Part shown: positions 6,564 through 12,849 of the stretch, piece by piece
How positions within the stretch are numbered: the first letter of the stretch is position 1
Layout: each line of letters starts with the position of its first letter
Source: a virus
Length of the DNA: 28,091 nt
IMG/VR virus record: IMGVR_UViG_3300042350_002942
Span: 1 to 28,091 of that record
Reading direction: 5' to 3' (one strand)
Program-made: the position numbers and the translations under genes
The notes under the pieces: generated by a model
Seen by the model: the letters and a program-made list of their open reading frames with translations, nothing else
Told to the model about the DNA's origin: nothing
Databases searched by the model: none

Positions 6564-7826
6564 CTATATTTTTTCACCATTTTCAATAATATCCTCAACC
6601 GTAGTATCACCATAATAACCAAGATCAAAAGCAAAATCAACGTACTTCACCCCATTTTCAATAATATCCTCAACACTATTATCGCCACAATTATAAGCAA
6701 AACAGACGGACTTCACTCCATTTTGGATAATGTCGTTAATGCACTCAAGTTCTATCCCCAAAGGTCTATCTGAAGTTTTTTTCACCCCATTTTCAATGGT
6801 ATCTTCAACTTCCTTACGACGATGGTATCTGTTGGTTGTGGTCTCCTTCACCCCATTTTGAATTACCCTTTTACTATTAACCTTAAATATTTCACTTACT
6901 AAACTAAGTTCACTTACTTCTTTCACTTCTTTAACACCATTTTTAATGGCGTCTTCAACACGATACGATGGATCTAAACGCTTTAATGATGTGTGCTTTA
7001 CCCCATTTTGAATGGTGTCTTCAACTTGTAATTTGTTTTCACCAAAAGCACGTTGGGTGTCTTTCACCCCATTTTTAATGGTGTCTTTAACCAGTCCGAT
7101 ATCACGGTTCCAATCAATTTCTTGCGTATGTATAACTCCATTTTGAACCGCATCTTCAACGAATGCCGGATGTCGTAGAGTACCTTTAGTTTGTTTCACA
7201 CCATTTTGAATGGTATCTTCAACCAACAAAAGGACATCTTGATCGTGTTGTATGGTGTGTTTCACCCCATTTTGAATAGTGTCTTCAATTATTGTGTTGA
7301 CCTTTTTGAAAGAAAAATGGGTGTGTTTCACCCCATTTTGAATGGTATCTTCAACTGTTCTCGTATAGTGATAATTTCTTCCGGTGTTCTTCACCCCATT
7401 TTTAATGGCGTCTTCAACACGATACGATGGGTCTAATAGGTTTAAAGAAAAATGGGTGTGTTTCACCCAATTTTGAATAGTGTCTTCAACACCTTCCCAT
7501 TGACCACGATTTGGATAAAAGGTGTGTTTTACCCCATCCTGGATGGTTTTTTCAACCTTAGGTTTAAGGAATCTTGTTTCAAACCACTTTTGGATAAGGT
7601 CTTTGTTTGTAACACAATCTAAACCAACAAGTTCCATTTCATTCTTAAAGAATTGGTAGTTATACCACAGAGTTTGTGTGTCCGTGTATTCAACAACCCA
7701 CTTCATATCATTGGTAAAGATTAACCATAAACTTTTGTTATGGTTATATATATCGGCGTTTTCGATAGATTTATCGAAGATCTCGAATAAAATTTTTTCT
7801 AATTTATTTCCTGTTGGGTTAATCAT
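6564..7826 (-). CDS. Array protein B: paralogue of array protein A with 15 modules
   Basis: The 420-aa protein shares its N-terminal domain with array protein A (NPTGNKLEK, LWLIFTNDMKW, TQTLWYNY, IQKWFETRFL within 1-90) and carries 15 VEDTIQNGVKHT-type modules from Val91 to the C terminus, without the tail seen in A. Linkers are 9-13 aa, except a longer one before the incomplete eleventh unit (NSKRVIQNGVKET). Variant modules such as VEDAIKNGVK occur twice with the same linker end LDPSYR, pointing to internal duplication. It starts 21 nt after the lipoprotein gene and ends 3 nt before gene A. Tandem paralogy and shared architecture are seen directly; the role is not known. Confidence 0.8.
   Translation of the reverse strand: MINPTGNKLEKILFEIFDKSIENADIYNHNKSLWLIFTNDMKWVVEYTDTQTLWYNYQFFKNEMELVGLDCVTNKDLIQKWFETRFLKPKVEKTIQDGVKHTFYPNRGQWEGVEDTIQNWVKHTHFSLNLLDPSYRVEDAIKNGVKNTGRNYHYTRTVEDTIQNGVKHTHFSFKKVNTIIEDTIQNGVKHTIQHDQDVLLLVEDTIQNGVKQTKGTLRHPAFVEDAVQNGVIHTQEIDWNRDIGLVKDTIKNGVKDTQRAFGENKLQVEDTIQNGVKHTSLKRLDPSYRVEDAIKNGVKEVKEVSELSLVSEIFKVNSKRVIQNGVKETTTNRYHRRKEVEDTIENGVKKTSDRPLGIELECINDIIQNGVKSVCFAYNCGDNSVEDIIENGVKYVDFAFDLGYYGDTTVEDIIENGEKI
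6567..7556 (-). repeat. Coding repeat array B, 15 units with variable linkers
   Basis: The units are 36 nt each (one shortened), with spacers of about 27-39 nt and one longer. Two pairs of identical blocks are present: 6937-6971 equals 7396-7430 (35 nt, repeat end plus linker start), and 7309-7333 equals 7444-7468 (25 nt). These identities cross the repeat/linker boundary, indicating recent intragenic duplication or gene conversion. Confidence 0.8.
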
Positions 7827-7847
7827 TTTAATATTCTTCTATAGGTT

Positions 7848-8279
7848 TCATAAACTTATTGGTAATAATTTTTCGGGTAGATATTTCTCAGGACATACAA
7901 TAACGAATGAGGTAACTAAATACCACTCACTACCAAGTAATTGGTTTGTACTACGATTATAATAATCTCGATAAGTTATATAAAGGTATGGTTTATTAAT
8001 TGTGTTATCAATTTTAATTCTCGCATCTTTAAAATCAAACTCAATAAGACGATAGAACCCATTCACTTTACCCATCAATTTAATTTTAGTGGTAACTTCC
8101 TCACTATAAGACGCCGATCCCATCACTAAAAAATAACTAGCGGAACCCTCTTTCGTTACCTCATCCGTTTTAACTAATTGTCGTAAATAGATATTTTCCG
8201 TTCTACCTCTTTTTTTGACAGGCATATCACAAGAAAACAATCCAAATACCATTAAGGTAATAAATAATAAATTTTTCAT
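7848..8279 (-). CDS. Putative lipoprotein (143 aa)
   Basis: The ATG at 8279 follows the upstream TAA by one nucleotide and places a lipoprotein signal at the very N terminus: MKNLLFITLMVFGLFSC, with lipidated Cys17. In-frame starts further upstream would bury it. The mature part is basic at first (DMPVKKRGRTENI) and then beta-rich (KIKLMGKVNGFYRLIEFDF, PYLYITYRDYYNR), suggesting a small periplasm-facing or surface beta domain. It is the first of two adjacent lipoprotein genes. No family was recognised. Confidence 0.75.
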   Translation of the reverse strand: MKNLLFITLMVFGLFSCDMPVKKRGRTENIYLRQLVKTDEVTKEGSASYFLVMGSASYSEEVTTKIKLMGKVNGFYRLIEFDFKDARIKIDNTINKPYLYITYRDYYNRSTNQLLGSEWYLVTSFVIVCPEKYLPEKLLPISL

Positions 8280-8280
8280 A

Positions 8281-8568
8281 TTAATATTCTTCTTTTTCAT
8301 TAACCTCAATTACCCTTTGTTTGTTTCGTTCCAAACAATATTTACAATTCCCTTTGTGTGTTAATGCCGGTTCACGATTATCCATTCCATTAACTAAAAT
8401 GTATTCACACCCATCAATTTCTTGAATGTGGTACACATCCATATCGGTATATTCAAACTCAAGACCACCAATATCTTCCACCTCAGTTGTTTTTTCGACG
8501 GTTACTTCAATTTCTCTTTCACAAGACACCAATAGGAATAATCCCATTAAAAATACTAACTTTCTCAT
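8281..8568 (-). CDS. Putative lipoprotein with a HKGNCKYC motif (95 aa)
   Basis: ATG at 8568 lies one nucleotide after the preceding TAA. The signal MRKLVFLMGLFLLVSC ends in a lipobox with Cys16. The mature part is acidic (EREIEVTVEKTTEVEDIGG) and contains DGCEYILVNG and LTHKGNCKYCLERN, giving three further cysteines, one pair as CxxC. These could form disulfides in the periplasm or bind a metal. Small proteins with an HKGNC segment occur in Bacteroidetes phages, from memory only. Membrane-anchored placement is well supported; function is not. Confidence 0.75.
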   Translation of the reverse strand: MRKLVFLMGLFLLVSCEREIEVTVEKTTEVEDIGGLEFEYTDMDVYHIQEIDGCEYILVNGMDNREPALTHKGNCKYCLERNKQRVIEVNEKEEY

Positions 8569-8569
8569 T

Positions 8570-8887
8570 TTAATAACCCTCTCCTGTTTCATTTATAAAT
8601 TCAATACCATTTTCATTTGCAAACTCTGATACCAGTTGTTCAACAACATCTTTATCCATACGACCGTAGTCAACCGAATAACCGTAAACTCTAATACCAA
8701 GATCAGACCATCTAACTCTACCACCACCACGAATTCTCCATTCCTTTAGTTCTGGATCAATTCCTCTGAATCTATTTGCAACATCTTCGTGGAACTCTCC
8801 TGGCCCTGAACGAAATACAAACTCACCGTCTTTTTCCAAGATTACGCATTTGCGAACCGCATCTTTTTCTATAATAACTTTTTCCAT
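8570..8887 (-). CDS. Phosphohistidine phosphatase-like protein (PHPT1/Janus family)
   Basis: The 105-aa protein matches the Janus/Ocnus/PHPT1 fold in order. It has a first strand region KCVILEKDGEFVF, a FHEDVANRF segment carrying His33 (equivalent to catalytic His53 in the YHADIYD of human PHPT1), a GGGR motif at 54-57, IRVYGYSVDYG at 65-75 (human: IHVYGYSMAYG) and a final acidic tail ending GEGY (human: NDGY). The human enzyme removes phosphate from protein histidine or lysine. The match to the catalytic and binding motifs makes an active phosphatase plausible. It heads a long operon and has its own TATATTTG promoter box. The partner substrate in infection is unknown. Confidence 0.75.
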   Translation of the reverse strand: MEKVIIEKDAVRKCVILEKDGEFVFRSGPGEFHEDVANRFRGIDPELKEWRIRGGGRVRWSDLGIRVYGYSVDYGRMDKDVVEQLVSEFANENGIEFINETGEGY

Positions 8888-8891
8888 AATA

Positions 8892-8923
8892 CAAATATAT
8901 TAATAAATTTAAAATCAGACAAC
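8892..8923 (-). promoter_or_regulatory. Bacteroidetes-type promoter for the PHPT-like gene
   Basis: The transcribed strand has TTG, 20 nt, then TATATTTG (8899-8892), matching the Bacteroidetes TTG-N19/20-TAnnTTTG consensus. The ATG begins only 4 nt after the box, so a transcript would have little or no 5' leader. Confidence 0.6.
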
Positions 8924-8934
8924 CGGTATTTATT

Positions 8935-9300
8935 CTAATTCTTTCGTTCAAAGTAAAAAACCACAGGATTTTGTTTGACTTCAATAAGTCCGTAATCACG
9001 AGCTAATCTGAAATTAGGAGTATCTCTCTCCATTCTATCGATAGAGTTTTCGACTATGGTTCTAAACATCTCTAAACTGAATGTTGATTTCCATTTATTA
9101 CAACGAGAACAGGATGGATTTAAATTGTCCATCTCATCTGTTCCTCGTTCAACACCCCAAGCCTCAAGTGTCTCAACTTTATCATTACGATATAATGGTT
9201 TTATGTGATCCACTTGCATCTGTTTGAATGTTATTTCAATTCCACAATAAGCGCAATGACCTGAACACTTATCATAAACTTCTTGTCTGTTGATTTTCAT
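8935..9300 (-). CDS. HNH endonuclease
   Basis: The 121-aa protein has the standard layout: zinc pair CAYCG (Cys16, Cys19), core VDHIKPL (31-37), and NLNPSCSRCNKWK with the second zinc pair. The His, Asn and Lys/His positions of the HNH fold are intact. The C-terminal half is basic and helical. It is the last gene of its operon and immediately follows a GIY-YIG nuclease. A freestanding homing endonuclease is the likely role, but a phage DNA-processing nuclease is possible. Confidence 0.85.
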   Translation of the reverse strand: MKINRQEVYDKCSGHCAYCGIEITFKQMQVDHIKPLYRNDKVETLEAWGVERGTDEMDNLNPSCSRCNKWKSTFSLEMFRTIVENSIDRMERDTPNFRLARDYGLIEVKQNPVVFYFERKN

Positions 9301-9307
9301 TATATTA

Positions 9308-10027
9308 TTAATTTAGATATTTCCAAATAAAACCTCCAGATGTTTTTTGTCTATTTGATAGGCAATCTTTAATTCCTTTTATATTTGTTTTTCTCATTGC
9401 CTCGCTTATACTTGGAAAAATTTGGATAATCTCATTAGTTAATTTGTCAATTTGTATAATTTCCTTTTTTGGTGTTCCAGCATTTGCGGGTCTATTTTTG
9501 TAAAAAAAACTTTTTTCACCAGAAATATCTGGACGTTTTTTACCTTTTTTAGATTCAGAAATTTTAGGTTGTTTTTTTCCTGTTTTATTCTTTATTATTT
9601 TTTCCCTAACCCCCTCAATATTGTTTGGGTTGTTTGTTAACATTCTTTGTCTTAACTTTTCCTTGTACTCATCACTATGTATTTTTTTACCTAACATGGA
9701 TGTTTTTATTTTATTTTTAGTTTCTTCAGATAAATAACCACTTTTAGTGTCTGTTTTGGTTTTTATTAAATTCAACCCTTCCTCTAAAACGTTATAGTAA
9801 TCTTGCCAATACCTCTCTCGATCATTCAAGTTTTCCAACAAACATTCTTCAATAATTTCAAATTTGTGACTATCAATACCATATTTTTTTAGTGAATTCA
9901 GTAATTTTGTTTGAGATGGGCAATTTAATTTAATATATTTTTTAAACCTTTCTTCAATATTAACACTTTGTCCAATATAGACTTTATTTTTTGGGTTGGT
10001 AATTTTGTATATTCCTATCATACCCAT
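9308..10027 (-). CDS. GIY-YIG homing endonuclease with NUMOD-type DNA-binding repeats
   Basis: The N terminus reads MGMIGIYKITNPKNKVYIGQS, the GIY...YIG signature, followed by ERFKKYI and the distal catalytic region RERYWQDYYN (Glu). A basic linker carries NUMOD3-like units (LSEETKNKIK, HSDEYKEKLRQRM, GKKRPDISGEKSFFYKNRP) and the C terminus a NUMOD1-like segment (IIQIDKLTNEIIQIFPSISEAMRKT... GGFIWKYL). This is the layout of T4 Seg/I-TevI-like enzymes. I start it at the ATG at 10027; a GTG at 10036 would overlap the upstream stop. No intron boundary is visible next to it. Confidence 0.88.
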   Translation of the reverse strand: MGMIGIYKITNPKNKVYIGQSVNIEERFKKYIKLNCPSQTKLLNSLKKYGIDSHKFEIIEECLLENLNDRERYWQDYYNVLEEGLNLIKTKTDTKSGYLSEETKNKIKTSMLGKKIHSDEYKEKLRQRMLTNNPNNIEGVREKIIKNKTGKKQPKISESKKGKKRPDISGEKSFFYKNRPANAGTPKKEIIQIDKLTNEIIQIFPSISEAMRKTNIKGIKDCLSNRQKTSGGFIWKYLN

Positions 10028-10032
10028 AAATA

Positions 10033-10641
10033 TCACGAAAGAACGTTTGGTAAATAAAGTAGTGTCGGATTCTTTTTTTGAATACTAATTTCCGGATATT
10101 TTTCAGAAAAGGTTTTAACATCAAATCTAGCAGTTATTAAATGGTATCCATTTTTAGTTGGGATTACCATTTCAACCTTTGGACCTTCAGGTCTGAGGCT
10201 GGTTATAAATTGTGTCACTTCAGTAACAGCGTGATAATCGGTCGTATCGATATCGACAATCCAGCGTTTCTCTTGTGTTTTAACTTGTCCCACAACAGAA
10301 TCAAATAAACCTTGTTGTTTATGATTACCGTCTTGTATTCTTTTAGCAAGATCAACCATCATATTCAATGACACGTCCGTATGATTTTGTTTTTGGACGT
10401 GGATATAAGCACGAGCCTTAAACATCTCACAAAGTTGTTTAATCTCATCGTATCTACGATCCAAATGTTCAATGGACTCAATACAATATGATTTAATTGT
10501 TCTAACTGACTGGTGATTATCTCTTTCCCCCTCAGGTTGGTCCTTCTTACGTTTAAGAACGTAAAGCATATAAAAGTCACCCTTATTTTCGAAGTTGAGT
10601 AATTTTTTTATTTGTTCTATATTATCAATCTTGTTCGTCAT
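10033..10641 (-). CDS. Conserved protein with primase/polymerase-like motifs (202 aa)
   Basis: The second half has WIVDID (127-132) followed about 30 residues later by IPTKNGYHLIT (160-170), a spacing and style like motifs I (DxD) and II (sxH) of archaeo-eukaryotic-type primases. The first half contains YVLKRKKDQ, RTIKSYCIESIEHL and CEMFKARAYIHV. The protein ends KKNPTLLYLPNVLS. It is shorter than most such primases, and a third Asp motif is not evident, so it may be a divergent, partial or regulatory version. The proposal rests on motif resemblance only. It overlaps the upstream gene by 17 nt. Confidence 0.5.
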   Translation of the reverse strand: MTNKIDNIEQIKKLLNFENKGDFYMLYVLKRKKDQPEGERDNHQSVRTIKSYCIESIEHLDRRYDEIKQLCEMFKARAYIHVQKQNHTDVSLNMMVDLAKRIQDGNHKQQGLFDSVVGQVKTQEKRWIVDIDTTDYHAVTEVTQFITSLRPEGPKVEMVIPTKNGYHLITARFDVKTFSEKYPEISIQKKNPTLLYLPNVLS

Positions 10642-11065
10642 CTTTGTGTTTATCTAAAAAGTATCTCTCAAAGGTTGTTATGTTAGGAAGTCCAACTTCC
10701 GATATTCTATCCAACACATCGTCAATACTTAAATTTTCAACTAAATATTTATCTAACTTTTCAATCAGCGTAATAGGTAATAAATCAATATTTTCTAAAA
10801 GTAAGTGAGTTTCATCTTCCACCTCAAACGGAACATTGTATTTAACTAATACCTCATCGATTTTATTTTTTAACTTATCATCAAGAAAAAAACAATCCCA
10901 AGAATCAGTGTCTGTTCCACCAGTGTCATTAACACCTTTCAAGGTTAACTGAATCGCCCATTTGGATTCTTGATCATTCATTTTATCCCATATCATTACT
11001 CCTAATTCATCTGAAGAAAAGGGGTATGCGTATTTTATAATCTTGTATTTTGATAAATCAATCAT
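10625..11065 (-). CDS. Acidic protein of unknown function (146 aa)
   Basis: It begins MIDLSKYKIIKYAYPFSSDE and is rich in Asp and Glu throughout (TGGTDTDSWDCFFLDDKLKNKIDEVL; LEENIDLLP-like helices), ending in the very acidic KHKDDEQD. A beta-rich N-terminal half with helices after it is suggested. DNA-mimic behaviour is possible given the charge but is only a guess. No family was recognised. It is 3 nt from the upstream gene. Confidence 0.6.
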   Translation of the reverse strand: MIDLSKYKIIKYAYPFSSDELGVMIWDKMNDQESKWAIQLTLKGVNDTGGTDTDSWDCFFLDDKLKNKIDEVLVKYNVPFEVEDETHLLLENIDLLPITLIEKLDKYLVENLSIDDVLDRISEVGLPNITTFERYFLDKHKDDEQD

Positions 11066-11068
11066 TCT

Positions 11069-11320
11069 TTATATTGTTTCGTGATCAACGGAGGTGATTT
11101 TTGCCTGATAGTTTTTTAACAACATTTCTTTTGTTTCACAATACTCACCCTTAACTATTAAAGAAAAAACCACCTCAATGTCTTCTTTTATAAACTTTTG
11201 GGTCAATGGATTATTCGCCCACACTAAAGTTTGTGGGCACAATGGGTAAAGTACAATATGTCCGTCATTATCATACTTAACAAACCATTCACCAAGTGAT
11301 TTTACTAGTTTACCATTCAT
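11069..11320 (-). CDS. Small protein of unknown function (83 aa)
   Basis: The protein MNGKLVKSLGEWFVKYDNDGHI... is beta-rich in its first half (WFVKYDNDGHIVLYPL), with a PQTLVWANN segment and an amphipathic C-terminal helix. One Cys lies in each half. Similar short proteins with an LYPL motif occur in large phages, from memory. No function can be given. Confidence 0.6.
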   Translation of the reverse strand: MNGKLVKSLGEWFVKYDNDGHIVLYPLCPQTLVWANNPLTQKFIKEDIEVVFSLIVKGEYCETKEMLLKNYQAKITSVDHETI

Positions 11321-11333
11321 TCCGCAAGTTTTA

Positions 11334-11552
11334 TCAATTTATCAATTTATCACGTTTAATAGTTAATGTAAGATCCAATGAAGATCTTATACCCCACATT
11401 AATCTAGTATCAACTTTGTTACGAGACATTTGTTTACCAAAATTAACTATTAACATTTTAGCTGCTAATGTTTGTTGATATGTCTCACAAGAATCAATTA
11501 CCTTTTCAATCCATTTTACAACGTCTCCGTAATGTCTACTTCTATTTTCCAT
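11334..11552 (-). CDS. Small basic helical protein of unknown function (72 aa)
   Basis: The ATG at 11552 is 2 nt after the HD-hydrolase stop; a TTG two codons upstream would overlap it. The protein (MENRSRHYGDVVKWIEKVID...) has a Cys-containing helix, a basic middle (NFGKQMSRNKVDTRLMWGIRSSL) and a C terminus encoded by a short direct repeat (TTGATAAA twice). A small nucleic-acid-binding helix bundle is conceivable but not shown. Confidence 0.6.
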   Translation of the reverse strand: MENRSRHYGDVVKWIEKVIDSCETYQQTLAAKMLIVNFGKQMSRNKVDTRLMWGIRSSLDLTLTIKRDKLIN

Positions 11553-11554
11553 AA

Positions 11555-12088
11555 TCAATCATTAAATAAGTTTTCTAAATAATTACACATTTCACCAAGG
11601 GGATGTGCTTGCCCTTCAACAAAACCTAAGCTAGTCAAGAAGTTATCACTTTCTTTCTTATACATCTCAAACATACGACTACCTGTCATCTTTGAGTATT
11701 GTACGTTCGCAATACGATCACACAACTTAACGAACACCGCACCTGGCGTATTTCTAATACCTTCGTAGTATTTGTCGTTTGCTCGTTCTTTACGGTTCTT
11801 ACCTTTCTCGTTGGTAACTGCGTAAATGATGTCGGCAGCATCTTGACCCAAATGATTCTTCACATCATTGTATGAAACACGAGTGTCCTCAATTAGGTCG
11901 TGACCCCAAGTTGCAATAAGTACTGATCCTCTAAATGAAGTTTCCCCATCATTTCTATCCGGCACAAAATTAATAAATTCCTGTGCAACATTTGAAACCA
12001 TTCTCAAGTGAAATTCATACGGAAGATACGTATCATATTGATGATTCGTACTTTTGTGTTGTTCTAAAATCCAATCTATCTTACTCAT
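11555..12088 (-). CDS. HD-domain hydrolase, SpoT/MESH1-like (possible alarmone hydrolase)
   Basis: Counting from the ATG at 12088 (MSKIDWILEQ), the 177-aa protein has His27 in FHLRMV, the HD pair His63-Asp64 in WGHDLIEDT, VTNEKGKNRKER (91-102) and Asp124 in KLCDRIANV. These are the ordered metal and substrate motifs of small (p)ppGpp hydrolases (HDxxEDT ... ER ... KLxDRxxN). I chose this start because a promoter-like box lies just upstream, within the extra 7 codons of the longer frame. A pyrophosphohydrolase acting on ppGpp or a related nucleotide is the best reading; in infection it could blunt the stringent response. Other HD nucleotidase substrates are possible. Confidence 0.75.
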   Translation of the reverse strand: MSKIDWILEQHKSTNHQYDTYLPYEFHLRMVSNVAQEFINFVPDRNDGETSFRGSVLIATWGHDLIEDTRVSYNDVKNHLGQDAADIIYAVTNEKGKNRKERANDKYYEGIRNTPGAVFVKLCDRIANVQYSKMTGSRMFEMYKKESDNFLTSLGFVEGQAHPLGEMCNYLENLFND

Positions 12089-12092
12089 ATCA

Positions 12093-12100
12093 CAAATATA
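12093..12100 (-). promoter_or_regulatory. Promoter -7 box for the HD hydrolase operon
   Basis: TATATTTG matches the Bacteroidetes TAnnTTTG element and lies 4 nt before the ATG at 12088, a few bases after a terminator for the preceding unit. No good -33 TTG was found 19-20 nt upstream. Confidence 0.55.
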
Positions 12101-12116
12101 ATAAAACATTTTTAAA

Positions 12117-12143
12117 TAAAAAACCCACCTTATTGGGGTGGGT
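12117..12143 (-). terminator. Rho-independent terminator after the KLTESDL genes
   Basis: On the transcribed strand a 7-bp stem ACCCACC/GGTGGGT with a 7-nt loop is followed by a run of T. It ends the two-ORF unit at 12151-12533. Confidence 0.85.
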
Positions 12144-12150
12144 ATTAATA

Positions 12151-12198
12151 TTATATAATATTGGTTAAATCAGATTCGGTTAGTTTGATAATTTTCAT
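12151..12198 (-). CDS. 15-residue KLTESDL peptide
   Basis: An ATG in a TAATG overlap with the preceding gene's stop opens a 15-codon frame, MKIIKLTESDLTNII, ending in TAA just before a terminator. Its first 11 residues match the N terminus of the preceding gene (MKKIVKLTESDL) almost exactly. It may be a real tag-like peptide or the remnant of a duplicated and truncated gene. The overlap and the sequence match are seen directly; translation is not proven. Confidence 0.5.
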   Translation of the reverse strand: MKIIKLTESDLTNII

Positions 12199-12533
12199 TA
12201 GATCAATCCTTTTATTTCACTTTTTACTTTACCAAGTTCATTAAATTTAAATTCTTTACCAAATTTACTACCAACCTTTTTAACGGTTATTCCATCTTTT
12301 CGGAACATAACTTGTCCAACGTGTTTTCCATCACAATGAATTTCAAAATCGTTACCAACTTGTTTTACTTTACAATCGTGTGATTTAATAAAGTTTTTAA
12401 TTGTTTCTTGAAATCTATCGAGTTTAACGTCAACATCCTTTTCCTTAACTCCTTTATCTGTTTTACCTTCTTGGATAACTCTTTGTACGATTCTAATTAA
12501 ATCGGATTCTGTAAGTTTTACAATCTTTTTCAT
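12198..12533 (-). CDS. KLTESDL-tagged small protein (111 aa)
   Basis: The N terminus KLTESDLIRIVQRVIQE is an amphipathic segment ending in Glu-Gly, followed by a Lys/Asp-rich linker (KTDKGVKEKDVDVKL) and a compact C-terminal domain (about 40-111) with two cysteines and beta-like segments (FEIHCDGKHVGQVMFRKDGITV). N-terminal tags of this kind recur on otherwise different proteins in large marine phages, as far as I recall. By analogy with the T4 capsid-targeting sequence it could direct the protein into the prohead and be clipped after VIQE. That is inference. Confidence 0.65.
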   Translation of the reverse strand: MKKIVKLTESDLIRIVQRVIQEGKTDKGVKEKDVDVKLDRFQETIKNFIKSHDCKVKQVGNDFEIHCDGKHVGQVMFRKDGITVKKVGSKFGKEFKFNELGKVKSEIKGLI

Positions 12534-12538
12534 AATGA

Positions 12539-12546
12539 TAAATATA
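12539..12546 (-). promoter_or_regulatory. Promoter -7-like box for the KLTESDL unit
   Basis: TATATTTA differs from TAnnTTTG in the last base and lies 5 nt before the ATG at 12533, in a 93-nt gap that follows the terminator of the upstream operon. An imperfect inverted repeat (GTTAA...TTCTC / GAGAATTAAC, about 12548-12586) precedes it. Confidence 0.45.
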
Positions 12547-12589
12547 TGTTAACTACCATATATTCTCCATTATATGAGAATTAACATAT

Positions 12590-12619
12590 AAAAAAACCCC
12601 ACCTTATTGGGGTGGGGTT
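12590..12619 (-). terminator. Rho-independent terminator after the 73-aa gene
   Basis: Stem AACCCCACC/GGTGGGGTT (9 bp, 7-nt loop) followed on the transcribed strand by TTTTTT. It closes the unit that runs from about 16778 to 12627. Confidence 0.88.
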
Positions 12620-12626
12620 GGTTTAA

Positions 12627-12848
12627 TTATTTAACAATAATCATATTTGTATTTGAGATTGGTAATCTCATCACGGGGATTACACCTAAGGATTCTGTAT
12701 CCATTTTCTGCATTACCTCGTAAAAACCTAACTCAGAACATTTAACGGTTGGGACATTATCAAAAGATTCCACAACATCTCCTGTGTGTCTATAATTACT
12801 TAGTACTTTAACCGTTTTTAAGGTTGTATTAAAAATTAATGTTTGCAT
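12627..12848 (-). CDS. Conserved small protein of unknown function (73 aa)
   Basis: The protein begins MQTLIFNTTLKTVKVLSNY and ends GVIPVMRLPISNTNMIIVK. The run VPTVKCSELGFYEVMQKM followed by PVMRLPISNTNM looks like a strongly conserved small phage protein, to my memory. It is beta-rich, with no membrane segment or catalytic signature. It starts one nucleotide after the SPFH stop, so the two are likely co-translated. Confidence 0.65.
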   Translation of the reverse strand: MQTLIFNTTLKTVKVLSNYRHTGDVVESFDNVPTVKCSELGFYEVMQKMDTESLGVIPVMRLPISNTNMIIVK

Positions 12849-12849
12849 A

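Noticed and set aside
5541-7556. A true CRISPR array (36-nt repeats with 30-nt spacers, part with a CCATT/AATGG dyad)
   Set aside because: Both arrays are single open reading frames with a conserved N-terminal domain, repeat changes are largely synonymous, spacers in the second gene vary in codon units, and no cas genes are nearby.
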